Shown: in pieces, positions 15,059 to 24,128 of the stretch
How the letters are laid out: every line of letters starts with the position of its first letter
How positions within the stretch are numbered: the first letter of the stretch is position 1
Source: Mycolicibacterium mageritense
GTDB taxonomy: Bacteria; Actinomycetota; Actinomycetes; Mycobacteriales; Mycobacteriaceae
Reading direction: 5' to 3'
NCBI RefSeq assembly: GCF_010727475.1
Contig: NZ_AP022567.1
Location: 7,564,001 to 7,628,000 of the forward strand
Length of the DNA stretch: 64,000 nucleotides
The notes under the pieces: model-generated
What the model was told of the DNA's origin: nothing
Databases searched by the model: none
What the model saw: only the letters and a program-made list of their open reading frames with translations
Program-made: the position numbers and the translations under genes

Positions 15059-16513
15059 ATGACCGATACGAGCACCACGGGTACGGCACAGATCGGGGTC
15101 ACCGGCCTGGCCGTGATGGGCTCCAACCTGGCCCGCAACTTCGCCCGCCACGGGTATACCGTCGCGCTGCACAACCGCTCGATCGCCAAAACCGATGCCC
15201 TGCTGGCCGAGCACGGCTCCGAGGGCAAGTTTGTACGCAGCGAGACGATCGCGGAATTCCTTGACGCCCTGGAGAAGCCGCGCCGGGTGATCATCATGGT
15301 CAAGGCCGGCGACCCGACCGACGCGGTGATCAACGAGCTGGCCGACGCCATGGAGCCCGGCGACATCATCATCGACGGTGGCAACGCGCTCTACACCGAC
15401 ACCATCCGCCGCGAGAAGGCCATCCGCGAACGCGGCCTGCACTTCGTCGGCGCCGGCATCTCCGGCGGCGAAGAAGGTGCGCTCAACGGCCCGTCGATCA
15501 TGCCGGGCGGCCCCGCCGAGTCCTACACCTCCCTCGGTCCGCTGCTCGAAGAGATCTCCGCCCACGTCGACGGGGTGCCGTGCTGCACCCACATCGGCCC
15601 GGACGGCGCCGGGCACTTCGTCAAAATGGTGCACAACGGCATCGAATACTCCGACATGCAGCTGATCGGCGAGGCCTACCAGTTGCTGCGCGACGCCCTC
15701 GGCCTGGAGGCCGCGCAGATCGCCGACGTGTTCACCGAGTGGAACAAGGGCGACCTGGACAGCTACCTGGTCGAGATCACCGCCGAGGTGCTGCGCCAGG
15801 TCGACACCAAGACCGGCAAACCCCTCGTCGACGTGATCGTCGACGAGGCCGAGCAGAAGGGCACCGGCCGCTGGACCGTCAAATCCGCGCTCGACCTCGG
15901 CGTACCCGTCACCGGGATCGCCGAGGCCGTGTTCGCCCGGGCGCTGTCGGGCTCGGTCGCCCAGCGTAAGGCCACCACCGGTCTGGCCTCCGGAAAGCTC
16001 GGCGCAAAGCCCACTGACGCAAAGCAATTCACCGAAGACGTCCGCCAGGCACTGTATGCCTCCAAGATCATCGCCTACGCCCAGGGCTTCAACCAGATCC
16101 AGGCCGGCTCGGCCGAGTACGACTGGAACCTCACCCCTGGCGACCTGGCCACCATCTGGCGCGGCGGCTGCATCATCCGCGCCAAGTTCCTCAACCGGAT
16201 CAAGGAAGCCTTCGACGACCAACCCGAGTTGGCCACCCTGCTGGCCGCCCCCTACTTCCGCAGCGCCGTGGAATCGGCGATCGACAGCTGGCGCCGCGTC
16301 GTCATCACCGCCACCCAACTCGGCATCCCCATCCCCGGCTTCGCCTCCGCCCTGTCCTACTACGACGCACTACGCACCGAGCGGCTACCCGCCGCACTCA
16401 CCCAAGGCCTACGCGACTTCTTCGGCGCGCACACCTACGGTCGCACCGACGCCGAACCCAGCCAGAAATTCCACACCCTCTGGAGCGGCGACCGCACCGA
16501 AGTACCCGCCTGA
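15059..16513 (+). CDS. gnd: 6-phosphogluconate dehydrogenase, decarboxylating
   Basis: Oxidises 6-phosphogluconate to ribulose 5-phosphate and CO2 with NADP+. 484 residues, the long form usual for the family: coenzyme motif GLAVMGSNLARN (16-27), IIDGGNALYTDT, substrate loop GISGGEEGALNGPSIMPGG and the catalytic HFVKMVHNGIEY. The last 170 residues are the all-helical dimer domain. Regenerated ribulose 5-phosphate is the formaldehyde acceptor for rmpA, so its place at the far end of the amine module fits a cyclic formaldehyde oxidation route with zwf (inference). The ribosome site (GAAAGG) is modest. Confidence 0.96.
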   Translation: MTDTSTTGTAQIGVTGLAVMGSNLARNFARHGYTVALHNRSIAKTDALLAEHGSEGKFVRSETIAEFLDALEKPRRVIIMVKAGDPTDAVINELADAMEPGDIIIDGGNALYTDTIRREKAIRERGLHFVGAGISGGEEGALNGPSIMPGGPAESYTSLGPLLEEISAHVDGVPCCTHIGPDGAGHFVKMVHNGIEYSDMQLIGEAYQLLRDALGLEAAQIADVFTEWNKGDLDSYLVEITAEVLRQVDTKTGKPLVDVIVDEAEQKGTGRWTVKSALDLGVPVTGIAEAVFARALSGSVAQRKATTGLASGKLGAKPTDAKQFTEDVRQALYASKIIAYAQGFNQIQAGSAEYDWNLTPGDLATIWRGGCIIRAKFLNRIKEAFDDQPELATLLAAPYFRSAVESAIDSWRRVVITATQLGIPIPGFASALSYYDALRTERLPAALTQGLRDFFGAHTYGRTDAEPSQKFHTLWSGDRTEVPA

Positions 16514-16533
16514 CCACGCGCGTGGGCTACGCG

Positions 16534-16572
16534 ACAGCCCCGGAAGGGTTTTCGTCCTTCCGGGGCTGTTTT
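16534..16572. terminator. Intrinsic terminator after gnd
   Basis: Perfect 14-bp stem (16534-16547 with 16556-16569) followed by a short T-run on the plus strand. It lies between the convergent stops of gnd and the HAD gene. This is the clearest classical terminator in the window and marks the end of the one-carbon region. Confidence 0.9.
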
Positions 16573-16586
16573 GCGTCGATGCAGGC

Positions 16587-17573
16587 CTACTCCGTCGTGA
16601 ACAGGATGTGCGGCGCGCCATCCGGCGCCGTGGCCGGGTGAGCTGCCCACCAGGCGGCACAGGCGGCGCGCCAGCTGTCGAGGTCGTCGTCACGGCCGCG
16701 GATGTGCACGTTCGTGCCCGACACCCGGGCCACCGCGGCGCCGCAGGAGTAGGCCTCGCCGTCGGCCGTGATCGATGGGTATTCCTCGTAGAGTTGGCCC
16801 AGGGAACGGATCAGATATCTCGGACGCTCGTCCACGCGTGCAGTCAGGGCCGTTTGCGGCGAGTCCACGCCGGTGAGGACGAGGGCCGTCTCCATGCCAG
16901 CGCGATTTCCCCCGAGGATGTCGGTGTCCAGCCGGTCTCCGACGACGAGTGCTCGCTCGACGCCGGAGTGGCGCGCCGCCGTCTCGAAGAGGGCAGCCTC
17001 TGGTTTTCCTGCGACCAGAGGCCATTTGCCGGTGGCAGCGGCCACCGCGGCGACCAGGGTGCCGTTGCCGGGGGCAAGTCCTCGCTCCTGCGGCAGGGTC
17101 ATGTCCATGTTCGTGGCCACCCAGGTGGCACCCGCCGTGATCGCATAGGCGGCCGCTGCCAGATCCTTCCAGCCGAGGGCAGGCGAAAACCCTTGAATGA
17201 CAGCGTCCGGCTGATCATCCCAGGCAGACACGACGACAAGTCCTTGTGCCCGTACCGAATCGGCGAGGATCTGACTGCCGACCACGAGCACAGCCGATCC
17301 GGATGCCACCTCACGGGCCAGCAGTTCCGCTCCGGCCAGCGCGGACCCGAAAACTTGATCTGCGGTGGCAGGTGCTCCCAGTTCCCGGAGATGAGCGGCA
17401 ACCTCCGCGCATGAGCGCGACGCGTTGTTCGTCACGTACGCCAGGCTTTTGCCTTCGCCTACGAGTTTGCCGAGTGCATCGGTTGCGCCGTCGATCGCTC
17501 GCGGTCCGCGGTACACGACACCGTCGAGATCCGCGAGCACTCCGTCAAAATTGTCAATAAGCCGTGCGGTCAT
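16587..17573 (-). CDS. HAD-IIA family sugar phosphatase
   Basis: 328 residues. HAD motif I is DLDGVVYRG with Asp15 as nucleophile and Asp17 as acid/base, followed by a type-IIA cap domain (about 70-200) and the metal-binding GDRLDTDILGG motif near 219. The family (NagD, AraL, 4-nitrophenylphosphatase, mycobacterial glycerol-phosphate phosphatase) cleaves small phosphate esters. A C-terminal extension of about 60 residues, ending in a Trp/Ala-rich stretch, goes beyond the core fold. ATG 17573. It shares its strand with the PfkB fragment 147 bases upstream. Confidence 0.85.
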   Translation of the reverse strand: MTARLIDNFDGVLADLDGVVYRGPRAIDGATDALGKLVGEGKSLAYVTNNASRSCAEVAAHLRELGAPATADQVFGSALAGAELLAREVASGSAVLVVGSQILADSVRAQGLVVVSAWDDQPDAVIQGFSPALGWKDLAAAAYAITAGATWVATNMDMTLPQERGLAPGNGTLVAAVAAATGKWPLVAGKPEAALFETAARHSGVERALVVGDRLDTDILGGNRAGMETALVLTGVDSPQTALTARVDERPRYLIRSLGQLYEEYPSITADGEAYSCGAAVARVSGTNVHIRGRDDDLDSWRAACAAWWAAHPATAPDGAPHILFTTE

Positions 17574-17720
17574 CGATTTCCAAACCTTCCGGTGCTGCAG
17601 GCAAGCTGCGCTTGTTGACGGTTCGGGAAGCGCAGCTTTGAGCGCGCGTCAAACGCCGCCCCTCGGCGTCGCCGAACCAGCAGAAAGACCACGGTCCTAC
17701 GCTCACCTCAAGGTGGAGGG

Positions 17721-18203
17721 TCATACGGCGACAGGCGTGACGGCCCGCGCCGCGCTGACGTTCGCGTCGTGCAGAATCCCTCGAAGATCGTCGAGGCCGA
17801 TCGACCGTAGGTTCTTGCGATCGGACTTGCGGGCCGGCAGGTTCCGGGCGTTCAGAGCGTGCAGCAACCCGGTCATGAAGGCGTCCTCCCACTCGGCGGT
17901 GTCGGTGCCGGCAACCCGCTGCCCCCGGACGTGCACTGAACCGCTCCTGGTGTATCCCGTGGCTGTGGTGTCGCCGTGGGTGACAACCAGGATCGCCGGG
18001 CCCCGAGACATCAACCATCGGATCGCGTCACCGTGGCGATCCCCTGGCCGGAGCCATGCCAGATCCCCGTCGCTGAGCTTGACGATGTCACTGCGAGAGA
18101 TCATTTCGTCGATTCGGGCGATCTCGATGTCACGGGGGTCGCGATCGCCGGCCCGGTTCACCCGCACGCCTACGTCCGAGGCGGATCCGGTTGTGACAGT
18201 CAT
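17721..18203 (-). pseudogene. Truncated PfkB-type carbohydrate kinase (C-terminal part)
   Basis: 160 residues resembling the C-terminal half of fructokinase-like PfkB kinases: SRSDIVKLSDGDLAWLRPGD, then ILVVTHGDTTATGYTRSG and DAFMTGLLHAL. The N-terminal substrate domain (about 130-150 residues) is missing, and the catalytic signature, normally DTVGAGDAF, reads DTAEWEDAF, so kinase activity should be lost. Yet the frame is open and begins at an ATG behind a very good GGAGGAG site. It is either a decaying gene or a translated remnant. No upstream half is visible in the adjacent 124 bases. Confidence 0.65.
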
Positions 18204-18327
18204 ATTCACTTCTCCTCCTCCGCGGTTGGTGCGTGACATCAATGGTCCGGTCGTATGCGGGCAGGGGGAACGCCAATTCGGGATGGTTTGTGCTACCCAT
18301 TCGAGTAGGCGGCTGCGGAGAGGTTAC

Positions 18328-19410
18328 TCAGCGAATGGTTCCCGCACCGGGGATCAGTGGCAGGTCGAGCGCAGTGACCCATCCCGGCGAATGTTCGTTG
18401 ACCGCGACGACAGCGTTGAGCGCCCGCAACCCGGTGGCCAGACAACCGGCCGCCGCCGCGTCCCGCCCGGAGCCGTCGGTGAACCGGAACGCGGTCTCCT
18501 GCGAGATGCTGGGCGTGCCTTCGATGTCAACGCGGTAGACGTCGTTGTCAGTGCCGGTCGGCCAGTCGGGTGCGGCGTCGAGACCGATCCGGTTGACGTG
18601 CTCAAGCTGGATACGGGTCTCGCCGCGATAGATGCCGTTGATGGTGAAGCGCACCGCCGCGACGTTGCCCGGCGCGATGATGCCCTTGGCAGTCTTGCGT
18701 TCGTCGGGCGTGACCCATTTGTCCCACGTCGTGGTGATCTCGTCGAGCTCGATTCCCGCCGCGTAGGCGATCATGGGAACCGTTGCACCCCAAGACAACA
18801 CGAGGATGTCGCGATTCTCCAACAACGGCCGGTGCTCGGGCGGCTTGCCGATGCCCATCTCGAACTCGTAGTCGCCGGTGTAGTTGGTGTAGTCGAGCAG
18901 CTCTGAGGCCCGCACGCGGCGCACTTCAGAGCACAGACCCATCAGGGTCATGGGGAACAGGTCGTTGGCGAAACCCGGGTCGATGCCGGTGGTGAAGCAC
19001 GATGCCCCGCCCGCGTCACACGCTTCGGTGATCGGTTCGATCCAGCTCGGTGGGTTGAGGTGCATCCTGGGCCAGACCCACGGCGTCATGGCCGTCGAGC
19101 AGACGTCGATGCCGGCCCGCAGGAACCGGGTGATCACGTCGATGTTGGTGTCGGCGTGCGCGGCTGTCGGGCCGTAGTGCACCACGGCGTCGGGTCGCAG
19201 CGCGATGAGCGCGTCGATGTCGTCGGTCGCGACGATCCCGGTCGCGGCGCCGAGCCCGCAGACGTCGCCGATGTCGCGGCCCACCTTCTCGGGATTGCTG
19301 ACACCGACGCCCACCAACTCGAACAGCGGGTGCTTGACGATCTCGGCGATCACCATGCTGCCGACAAAACCCGTGCCCCAGACCACAACTCGTTTCGCCA
19401 CGGCGTTCAC
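18328..19410 (-). CDS. Dihydrodipicolinate-reductase-like NAD(P)H oxidoreductase
   Basis: 360 residues. The N-terminal Rossmann domain has VVVWGTGFVGS (8-18), and the rest matches mycobacterial proteins annotated as dihydrodipicolinate reductase-like or amine-dehydrogenase-like; the true lysine-pathway DapB is shorter (about 245), so this is a paralogue with unknown substrate. GTG 19410 begins one base after the TetR stop (TAA-G-GTG), so the two are probably translated together; GTG 19401 is a second choice. Confidence 0.82.
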   Translation of the reverse strand: MNAVAKRVVVWGTGFVGSMVIAEIVKHPLFELVGVGVSNPEKVGRDIGDVCGLGAATGIVATDDIDALIALRPDAVVHYGPTAAHADTNIDVITRFLRAGIDVCSTAMTPWVWPRMHLNPPSWIEPITEACDAGGASCFTTGIDPGFANDLFPMTLMGLCSEVRRVRASELLDYTNYTGDYEFEMGIGKPPEHRPLLENRDILVLSWGATVPMIAYAAGIELDEITTTWDKWVTPDERKTAKGIIAPGNVAAVRFTINGIYRGETRIQLEHVNRIGLDAAPDWPTGTDNDVYRVDIEGTPSISQETAFRFTDGSGRDAAAAGCLATGLRALNAVVAVNEHSPGWVTALDLPLIPGAGTIR

Positions 19411-19411
19411 C

Positions 19412-19960
19412 TTAGGGCTTCGGCCACCCCGCCAAGGCCAGATCGGCGATCGCATGCAATTCCGCACGGTCGGCACCACTGCGGGCCTGGATCGAAATCC
19501 CTTGGCAGATGGTGCTGATCCAGCGAGCCAGCAACAAAGTGTCTACGTCGGACAGTTCTCCCGCGGCCACCGCTTGGTCGAATCGTCGAGCCAGCTCACG
19601 CGCCGCCGCGTCACGAAATTCGGCCAAGCCAGCCGTATTTCCGACCAGCAGGCATCCCGGCGTCTCTCCGGAGGTGGCGTCGGCCGCGCCGTGCACCATG
19701 GCTTCGGCAACCTCGCGCGCGGTCGGCCGGGCCAGCGCATCGGCCATGTAGCCCCCGGGCCCCGCGACATAGCGTTGCTTGGCGCGTTCGAAGAGCCCCT
19801 CCTTGGATCCGAACTCGGCGTAGATGCCACGCCGGTTCACCCCGGTCGCGGCCGTGAGATCGCTGATCGACACCCCCTCGAAGCCGCGATCCCAGAACAG
19901 CCTCATCGCGATGTCCTCGACCTGGTCGGGATCGAACTCCCGCGGCCGCCCCACCGCCAT
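19412..19960 (-). CDS. TetR-family regulator
   Basis: 182 residues. The start MAVGRPREFD is typical of AcrR-like repressors, with the helix-turn-helix over residues 10-55 (SISDLTAATGVNRRGIYAEFGSKEGLF region) and a C-terminal ligand domain. It is divergent from the SDR at 20070 and directly upstream of the reductase-like gene, so it most likely controls both through the dyad at 20033-20054. Confidence 0.92.
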   Translation of the reverse strand: MAVGRPREFDPDQVEDIAMRLFWDRGFEGVSISDLTAATGVNRRGIYAEFGSKEGLFERAKQRYVAGPGGYMADALARPTAREVAEAMVHGAADATSGETPGCLLVGNTAGLAEFRDAAARELARRFDQAVAAGELSDVDTLLLARWISTICQGISIQARSGADRAELHAIADLALAGWPKP

Positions 19961-20032
19961 GGCGCCACCTCCTCCGTGATCCCGGTCACACCGGGAATCT
20001 CTCCCTCGACAACGGACTTGACCAGATCATAC

Positions 20033-20054
20033 TTTGTAACCAATCGGTTCGAAA
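20033..20054. promoter_or_regulatory. Probable TetR operator
   Basis: TTTGTAACC-AATC-GGTTCGAAA, 7 of 9 arm positions symmetrical, in the 109-base divergent gap. It overlaps a possible rightward promoter (TCGACA 20006-20011, 18-base spacer, TACTTT 20030-20035). Confidence 0.55.
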
Positions 20055-20069
20055 TAGAGAGGCATGGAC

Positions 20070-20816
20070 ATGAGCACAGCACCCCTGACCGGACGCCGGG
20101 CCCTGGTGACCGGAGGCTCGCGCGGAATCGGCGCGGCCATCGTGCGCCGGCTCGCCGCCGACGGCGCCGCAGTGGCGTTCACCTACGGCGTCTCAGCTGC
20201 CGAGGCCGACAAGCTCGTGGCCGAGGTGACGGCCGACGGCGGCGCGGCGGTCGCCATCCAGGCCGACAGCGCCGATCCCACCCAGGTGGCCGGAGCCGTC
20301 GAGCAGGCCGTCGCCGCGCTCGGTGGTCTGGACATCCTGGTCAACAACGCCGGGACCGCACACATCGCGCCGATCGACGAATACCCGCAGGAGCAGTTCG
20401 ACCGTGTCGTGGCGATCAACATCGGTGGCGTGTACTCGGCCATCCGCAGCGCGGTGAGACACCTCGGTGAGGGATCGCGCATCATCAACATCGGCAGCAT
20501 CAATGCCGACCGCGTGCCGGTGGCCGGGTTGGCGGTGTACGCCATGACCAAAGGCGCGGTCGCCAGCCTCACCCGTGGGCTCGCCCGCGAACTCGGCCCG
20601 CGCGGCATCACCGTCAACAACGTACAGCCGGGCCCCATCGACACCGACATGAATCCCGCTGACGGCGAATTCGCCGACGCCATGCGGCAAGTCATGGCGT
20701 TGGACCACTACGGCAACACCCGTGACACCGCTGCAGTGGTGAGCTTCCTGGCCGGCCCGGAATCCGGATTCGTCACCGGAGCCAACTGGAACGTCGACGG
20801 CGGGTATACGGCCTGA
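20070..20816 (+). CDS. SDR-family oxidoreductase
   Basis: 248 residues of a classical short-chain dehydrogenase: TGGSRGIG cofactor motif near residue 14-21, NNAG near 93, active-site Ser and YAMTK, and a C-terminal NVDGGYTA. Substrate unknown; 3-oxoacyl or alcohol/ketone oxidoreductases share the pattern. ATG 20070 is preferred because AGAGAGG lies seven bases before it; the ATG at 20064 is too close to that site. Divergent from the TetR gene. Confidence 0.9.
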   Translation: MSTAPLTGRRALVTGGSRGIGAAIVRRLAADGAAVAFTYGVSAAEADKLVAEVTADGGAAVAIQADSADPTQVAGAVEQAVAALGGLDILVNNAGTAHIAPIDEYPQEQFDRVVAINIGGVYSAIRSAVRHLGEGSRIINIGSINADRVPVAGLAVYAMTKGAVASLTRGLARELGPRGITVNNVQPGPIDTDMNPADGEFADAMRQVMALDHYGNTRDTAAVVSFLAGPESGFVTGANWNVDGGYTA

Positions 20817-20820
20817 GCGG

Positions 20821-21948
20821 TCAGAGGTTGACGGTGTCCGGCGGCCACGGCCGCGCGGTGTCCTGCAGGGCTGCCTTGAATTGCATTGCCCGGTAAGGCC
20901 ATCCCGTAGCCGTGTGCCACTGGGAGACGACCAGACCGACACCGCCTTGGATGTCGAGGCGCGAGCCCGGCAGCACGTAACCGCCGTAGAGCTGCGCCAC
21001 CTGGCTGCGGCTGTGATCCTCACCGGCCCATGACGAGCCGATGACGGGAGTCTGCACTTCCGTGGTGTGCATGTTCGCCACCGGTGAGTTGACGACGCGG
21101 TAGCCCAGCGCATACCGCGACGCCAGAAACCCGCCGAGAATCCACTGCCCGGGCCCCAGCCGACGAAAACTCAGCTCGCCCCACCGTTCCCCGGGTGGCG
21201 TGATCGGTGTGGCCAGCTGTCCCCACTGCCAACGCCCGTGCGAGAAACCCCAGCTGGAGTAGCGCTGCCTGTCCCCGATCCGCTCGGGCCGCACCCGCAT
21301 CAAGATGATGCCTTTGTCACGTTGAAATCCGGTGGCCGCCACGTAAACCCAGCCATCGTCGGGATCGAGATCCCATGACCAGCACTGCGCGTGACCACCG
21401 TGCAGGCCGGCCGGGAACTTGGCCTGCTCCCCCAGATGAACCCAGGAGATTCCGCTGTCGTCGGATCGCCAGATCTCCGTCCAGATCACGTTGGAGAAAC
21501 CACGATTGACGATGGCGTGCAGATAGATCGCATCACCGACACACAACAGATCGGACGGGATGACGGTGCTGATGCCGCCGCGACTCCAGCCCGTCGAGGC
21601 GTCGTCGTGCACGTAATGCCACAGCTGGCGCGCATAGTCCGGGTCAGGTCCGCCGGCGCGCTCGTAGACGATGCGATGGTTGGCATCGCCGGTGCCGATG
21701 AGGATCACGGGCGAGCGCCAATCCCCTTCCCCGACTCTGCGGCCCGAGAACGTGTCACCGAACACCGACACCAGCGATCCGTTGGGTGCAGTCACCGACG
21801 CACCCAGGTCGGTGCACGTCACCCCGAACTTCTCGGTCAGGCCGGGCCCGGTCAGGTCGACGGCCTTGCCGTTGAGCATCGGCAATGTTGCGGACTGGCT
21901 GCTGCGCAGCGCCCGGCCCGCACCGCGGCCCAGGCTCAAGTGCACCAC
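20821..21948 (-). CDS. DUF4185-domain protein without signal peptide
   Basis: About 375 residues with a five-bladed-propeller-like DUF4185 pattern (VFGDTFSG, SDDSGISWVHL, ILGGFLASRYALGYRV, SQVAQLYGGYVLPGS). A second, secreted DUF4185 protein is encoded at 29413-30741. No signal peptide is seen behind GTG 21948 or 21945, so it may be cytoplasmic, or its export signal may lie in the coupled upstream gene (overlap 13 bases). Function of the family is unknown; it resembles glycan-active propellers. The stop lies 4 bases from the SDR stop. Confidence 0.75.
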   Translation of the reverse strand: MVHLSLGRGAGRALRSSQSATLPMLNGKAVDLTGPGLTEKFGVTCTDLGASVTAPNGSLVSVFGDTFSGRRVGEGDWRSPVILIGTGDANHRIVYERAGGPDPDYARQLWHYVHDDASTGWSRGGISTVIPSDLLCVGDAIYLHAIVNRGFSNVIWTEIWRSDDSGISWVHLGEQAKFPAGLHGGHAQCWSWDLDPDDGWVYVAATGFQRDKGIILMRVRPERIGDRQRYSSWGFSHGRWQWGQLATPITPPGERWGELSFRRLGPGQWILGGFLASRYALGYRVVNSPVANMHTTEVQTPVIGSSWAGEDHSRSQVAQLYGGYVLPGSRLDIQGGVGLVVSQWHTATGWPYRAMQFKAALQDTARPWPPDTVNL

Positions 21949-22469
21949 CGCAAGCCGCCCGGCTCGCAATCGAGCGGGTAGCGCTTGACCGGGATGGGAA
22001 GCGGCCGATCGTACTTCAACGTGAACGGGAAATTGTGGATCGCCGGGGCCAGTCCACAATCGGCATTGTTGGCGACTGATCGCGTTCCGGTCAGCGTCAC
22101 ATCGTCGAACCTGTACGTTTCGGTGATGGGCGCCCAACTGCCGTCGGAGCATTGGATGCCCTCCAGAACCGACGTCGAGTACGTCCACTGTCCGTCGGCC
22201 AACCGCGCATCGCCACCCTTGATCCCCCGCGACGTCTCGACGTGCAACCGGCACGCCACTGCCAGCTCGAGCGGCTCCCGAAGATCACCGACCACCGGCA
22301 CGCACGACGGGTACACGGTGAAGGTCTGCGGCCCGGCTCCTTCCTGGGTGTAGGTGTAGACACCCTCCATCACCGGTTCGGCCTGTGCCGGGCCGGCAAA
22401 CCCCAGGCCGGCCCCCGTTCCGAGGGCGGTGGTCAGGGCGGTCGCAACAGCCATGCGCTTGAACGTCAC
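21936..22469 (-). CDS. Secreted mycobacterial protein of unknown function
   Basis: 177 residues with a clear Sec signal peptide: basic MTFKRM, a hydrophobic stretch to about residue 27, and an AQA cleavage site before EPV. The mature part has several cysteines that could pair (e.g. YPSCVPV, AVACRL, IQCSDG, ADCGL, LDCEPG) and a YRFDDVTLTGTRS segment seen in similar mycobacterial exported proteins. GTG start 22469 with a weak ribosome site. Its 3' end overlaps the DUF4185 gene by 13 bases, so they are likely co-translated and perhaps act together at the cell surface (inference). Confidence 0.8.
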   Translation of the reverse strand: MTFKRMAVATALTTALGTGAGLGFAGPAQAEPVMEGVYTYTQEGAGPQTFTVYPSCVPVVGDLREPLELAVACRLHVETSRGIKGGDARLADGQWTYSTSVLEGIQCSDGSWAPITETYRFDDVTLTGTRSVANNADCGLAPAIHNFPFTLKYDRPLPIPVKRYPLDCEPGGLRWCT

Positions 22470-22598
22470 AATGGGTGAGTATCGCAGTCTTCATCAGCGT
22501 CGTCACCGGTATGGGTCCGGTCGTGCCGGACGGGCCCGTGTGGCGGCCCCAGCGGGTGAGCGTACTGGCGGGTCACCCGCGGTGATCCTGGAGAGATC

Positions 22599-24128
22599 GT
22601 GACAACACGACCAGCGGTTAGAGCGTTAGCGACAGTCCTGGTATTCATGCTGGCCGCCTGTTCCACGGGCAGCCGGGTCAACCTGGGCGACGAGTCGTCG
22701 GGCGCCCTGATCGCGGCCATCGCGGGCGAACCCGATCAGCTCGACCCGCAGCGGACCAGCGCTTACTTCTCGTTCGAGGTGCTGGAGAACGTGTTCGACA
22801 CGCTCGTCGAACCGGACGAGAACCTGCAGATGCGGCCGGCGCTGGCGAAGTCGTGGGAAGTCAGCCCCGACCAGCTCACCTGGACGTTTCACCTGCGCGA
22901 TGGGGTCACGTGGCACGACGGCACTCCCCTGACGGCTGACGATGTCGTCTACTCCTACCGGCGCATCATCGACGAGCAACTGACCAACGTCGACAAGTTC
23001 AGCGCGGTGTCGGATGTGACGGCCCCCGATCCCGCCACCGTGCGCATCAGGGTCGCACACGCCACGCCCAACCTGCTGACCAATTTGGGCGGCTTCAAAG
23101 GCATGGCGATCGTGCAGCGCAGCAACGTCGAAAGCGGTCAGATCGCCACCCATCCGATCGGCACGGGACCGTTCTCGTTTGCGGGTCGCAAGAGCGGTGA
23201 CTCGATCACGCTCAAGGCCAACCCGCGGTACTGGGGCGGCCCGCCGCACGTGTCCGGGGTGACGTTCCGGTTCATCTCAGAACCGTCGACGGCGCTGTCG
23301 GCGTTGCAGGCCGGTGAGATCGACTGGACGGATTCGGTGCCGCCGCAGCGCGTGGCCCAGCTGCGCAACGACGACTCGCTGACCCTGGCGGTGACACCGA
23401 GCAACGACTACTGGTACCTCGCGCTCAACGAGGCCAAGCAGCCGTGGAACGACGTGCGCGTGCGCAAGGCCATCGCGTACGCGATCGACCGCGATGCCAT
23501 CGCGGCAGCCACCAGTTACCGCACCGCCACGGTCAACCAGCTCGCCATCCCACAGGGCAACCCGTGGTACACGGCCTACGACCGCTACCGGTACGACATC
23601 GAGGAAGCGGAGAAGCTCCTCCACGAGGCGGGGGCCACACCGCGGAACCTCGACATGCTGGTCACCAGCGAATACCCCGAGACCGTCACGGCCGCCCAGA
23701 TCGTCGCCGACAACCTTGCACCGCTCGGCATCACGGTGAACATCCGCACGGTCGACTTCGCGTCGTGGCTCGACGAGCAGAACAGCGGCCACTTCGACAT
23801 GCTGATGATGGGTTGGCTCGGCAACATCGATCCCGACGACTTCTACTACGCGCAGCACCACACGAACGGCACCAGCAATGCGCAGAAATTCTCCGACCCG
23901 GAGGTGGACCGGCTGCTCGATGCCGGGCGGGTCGAAACCGACGAGGCGAAGCGCAAAGACCTCTACGCCAAGGCCGCAACCCGGATCGCCGACGAGGTCA
24001 GCTACCTCTACCTGTACAACCCGTCGGTGATCCAGGCCTGGGCCACGAATCTGTCGGGTTACCAGGCGCGCCGCGACGGGGCCGTCCGGTTCCGCGGCGC
24101 CGAGCTGAATCAGGGTGGGACGAAATGA
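22599..24128 (+). CDS. ABC transporter substrate-binding lipoprotein (peptide/nickel type)
   Basis: 509 residues of the SBP_bac_5 family. Lipobox LAAC with Cys21, then the family patterns LDPQRTSAY, ALAKSWEVS, FHLRDGVTWHDG, TADDVVYS and IGTGPFSF. It binds oligopeptides or related solutes outside the membrane. GTG start after GGAGAG. First gene of a four-gene operon in which each stop overlaps the next start. Divergent from the secreted protein at 22469. Confidence 0.93.
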   Translation: MTTRPAVRALATVLVFMLAACSTGSRVNLGDESSGALIAAIAGEPDQLDPQRTSAYFSFEVLENVFDTLVEPDENLQMRPALAKSWEVSPDQLTWTFHLRDGVTWHDGTPLTADDVVYSYRRIIDEQLTNVDKFSAVSDVTAPDPATVRIRVAHATPNLLTNLGGFKGMAIVQRSNVESGQIATHPIGTGPFSFAGRKSGDSITLKANPRYWGGPPHVSGVTFRFISEPSTALSALQAGEIDWTDSVPPQRVAQLRNDDSLTLAVTPSNDYWYLALNEAKQPWNDVRVRKAIAYAIDRDAIAAATSYRTATVNQLAIPQGNPWYTAYDRYRYDIEEAEKLLHEAGATPRNLDMLVTSEYPETVTAAQIVADNLAPLGITVNIRTVDFASWLDEQNSGHFDMLMMGWLGNIDPDDFYYAQHHTNGTSNAQKFSDPEVDRLLDAGRVETDEAKRKDLYAKAATRIADEVSYLYLYNPSVIQAWATNLSGYQARRDGAVRFRGAELNQGGTK

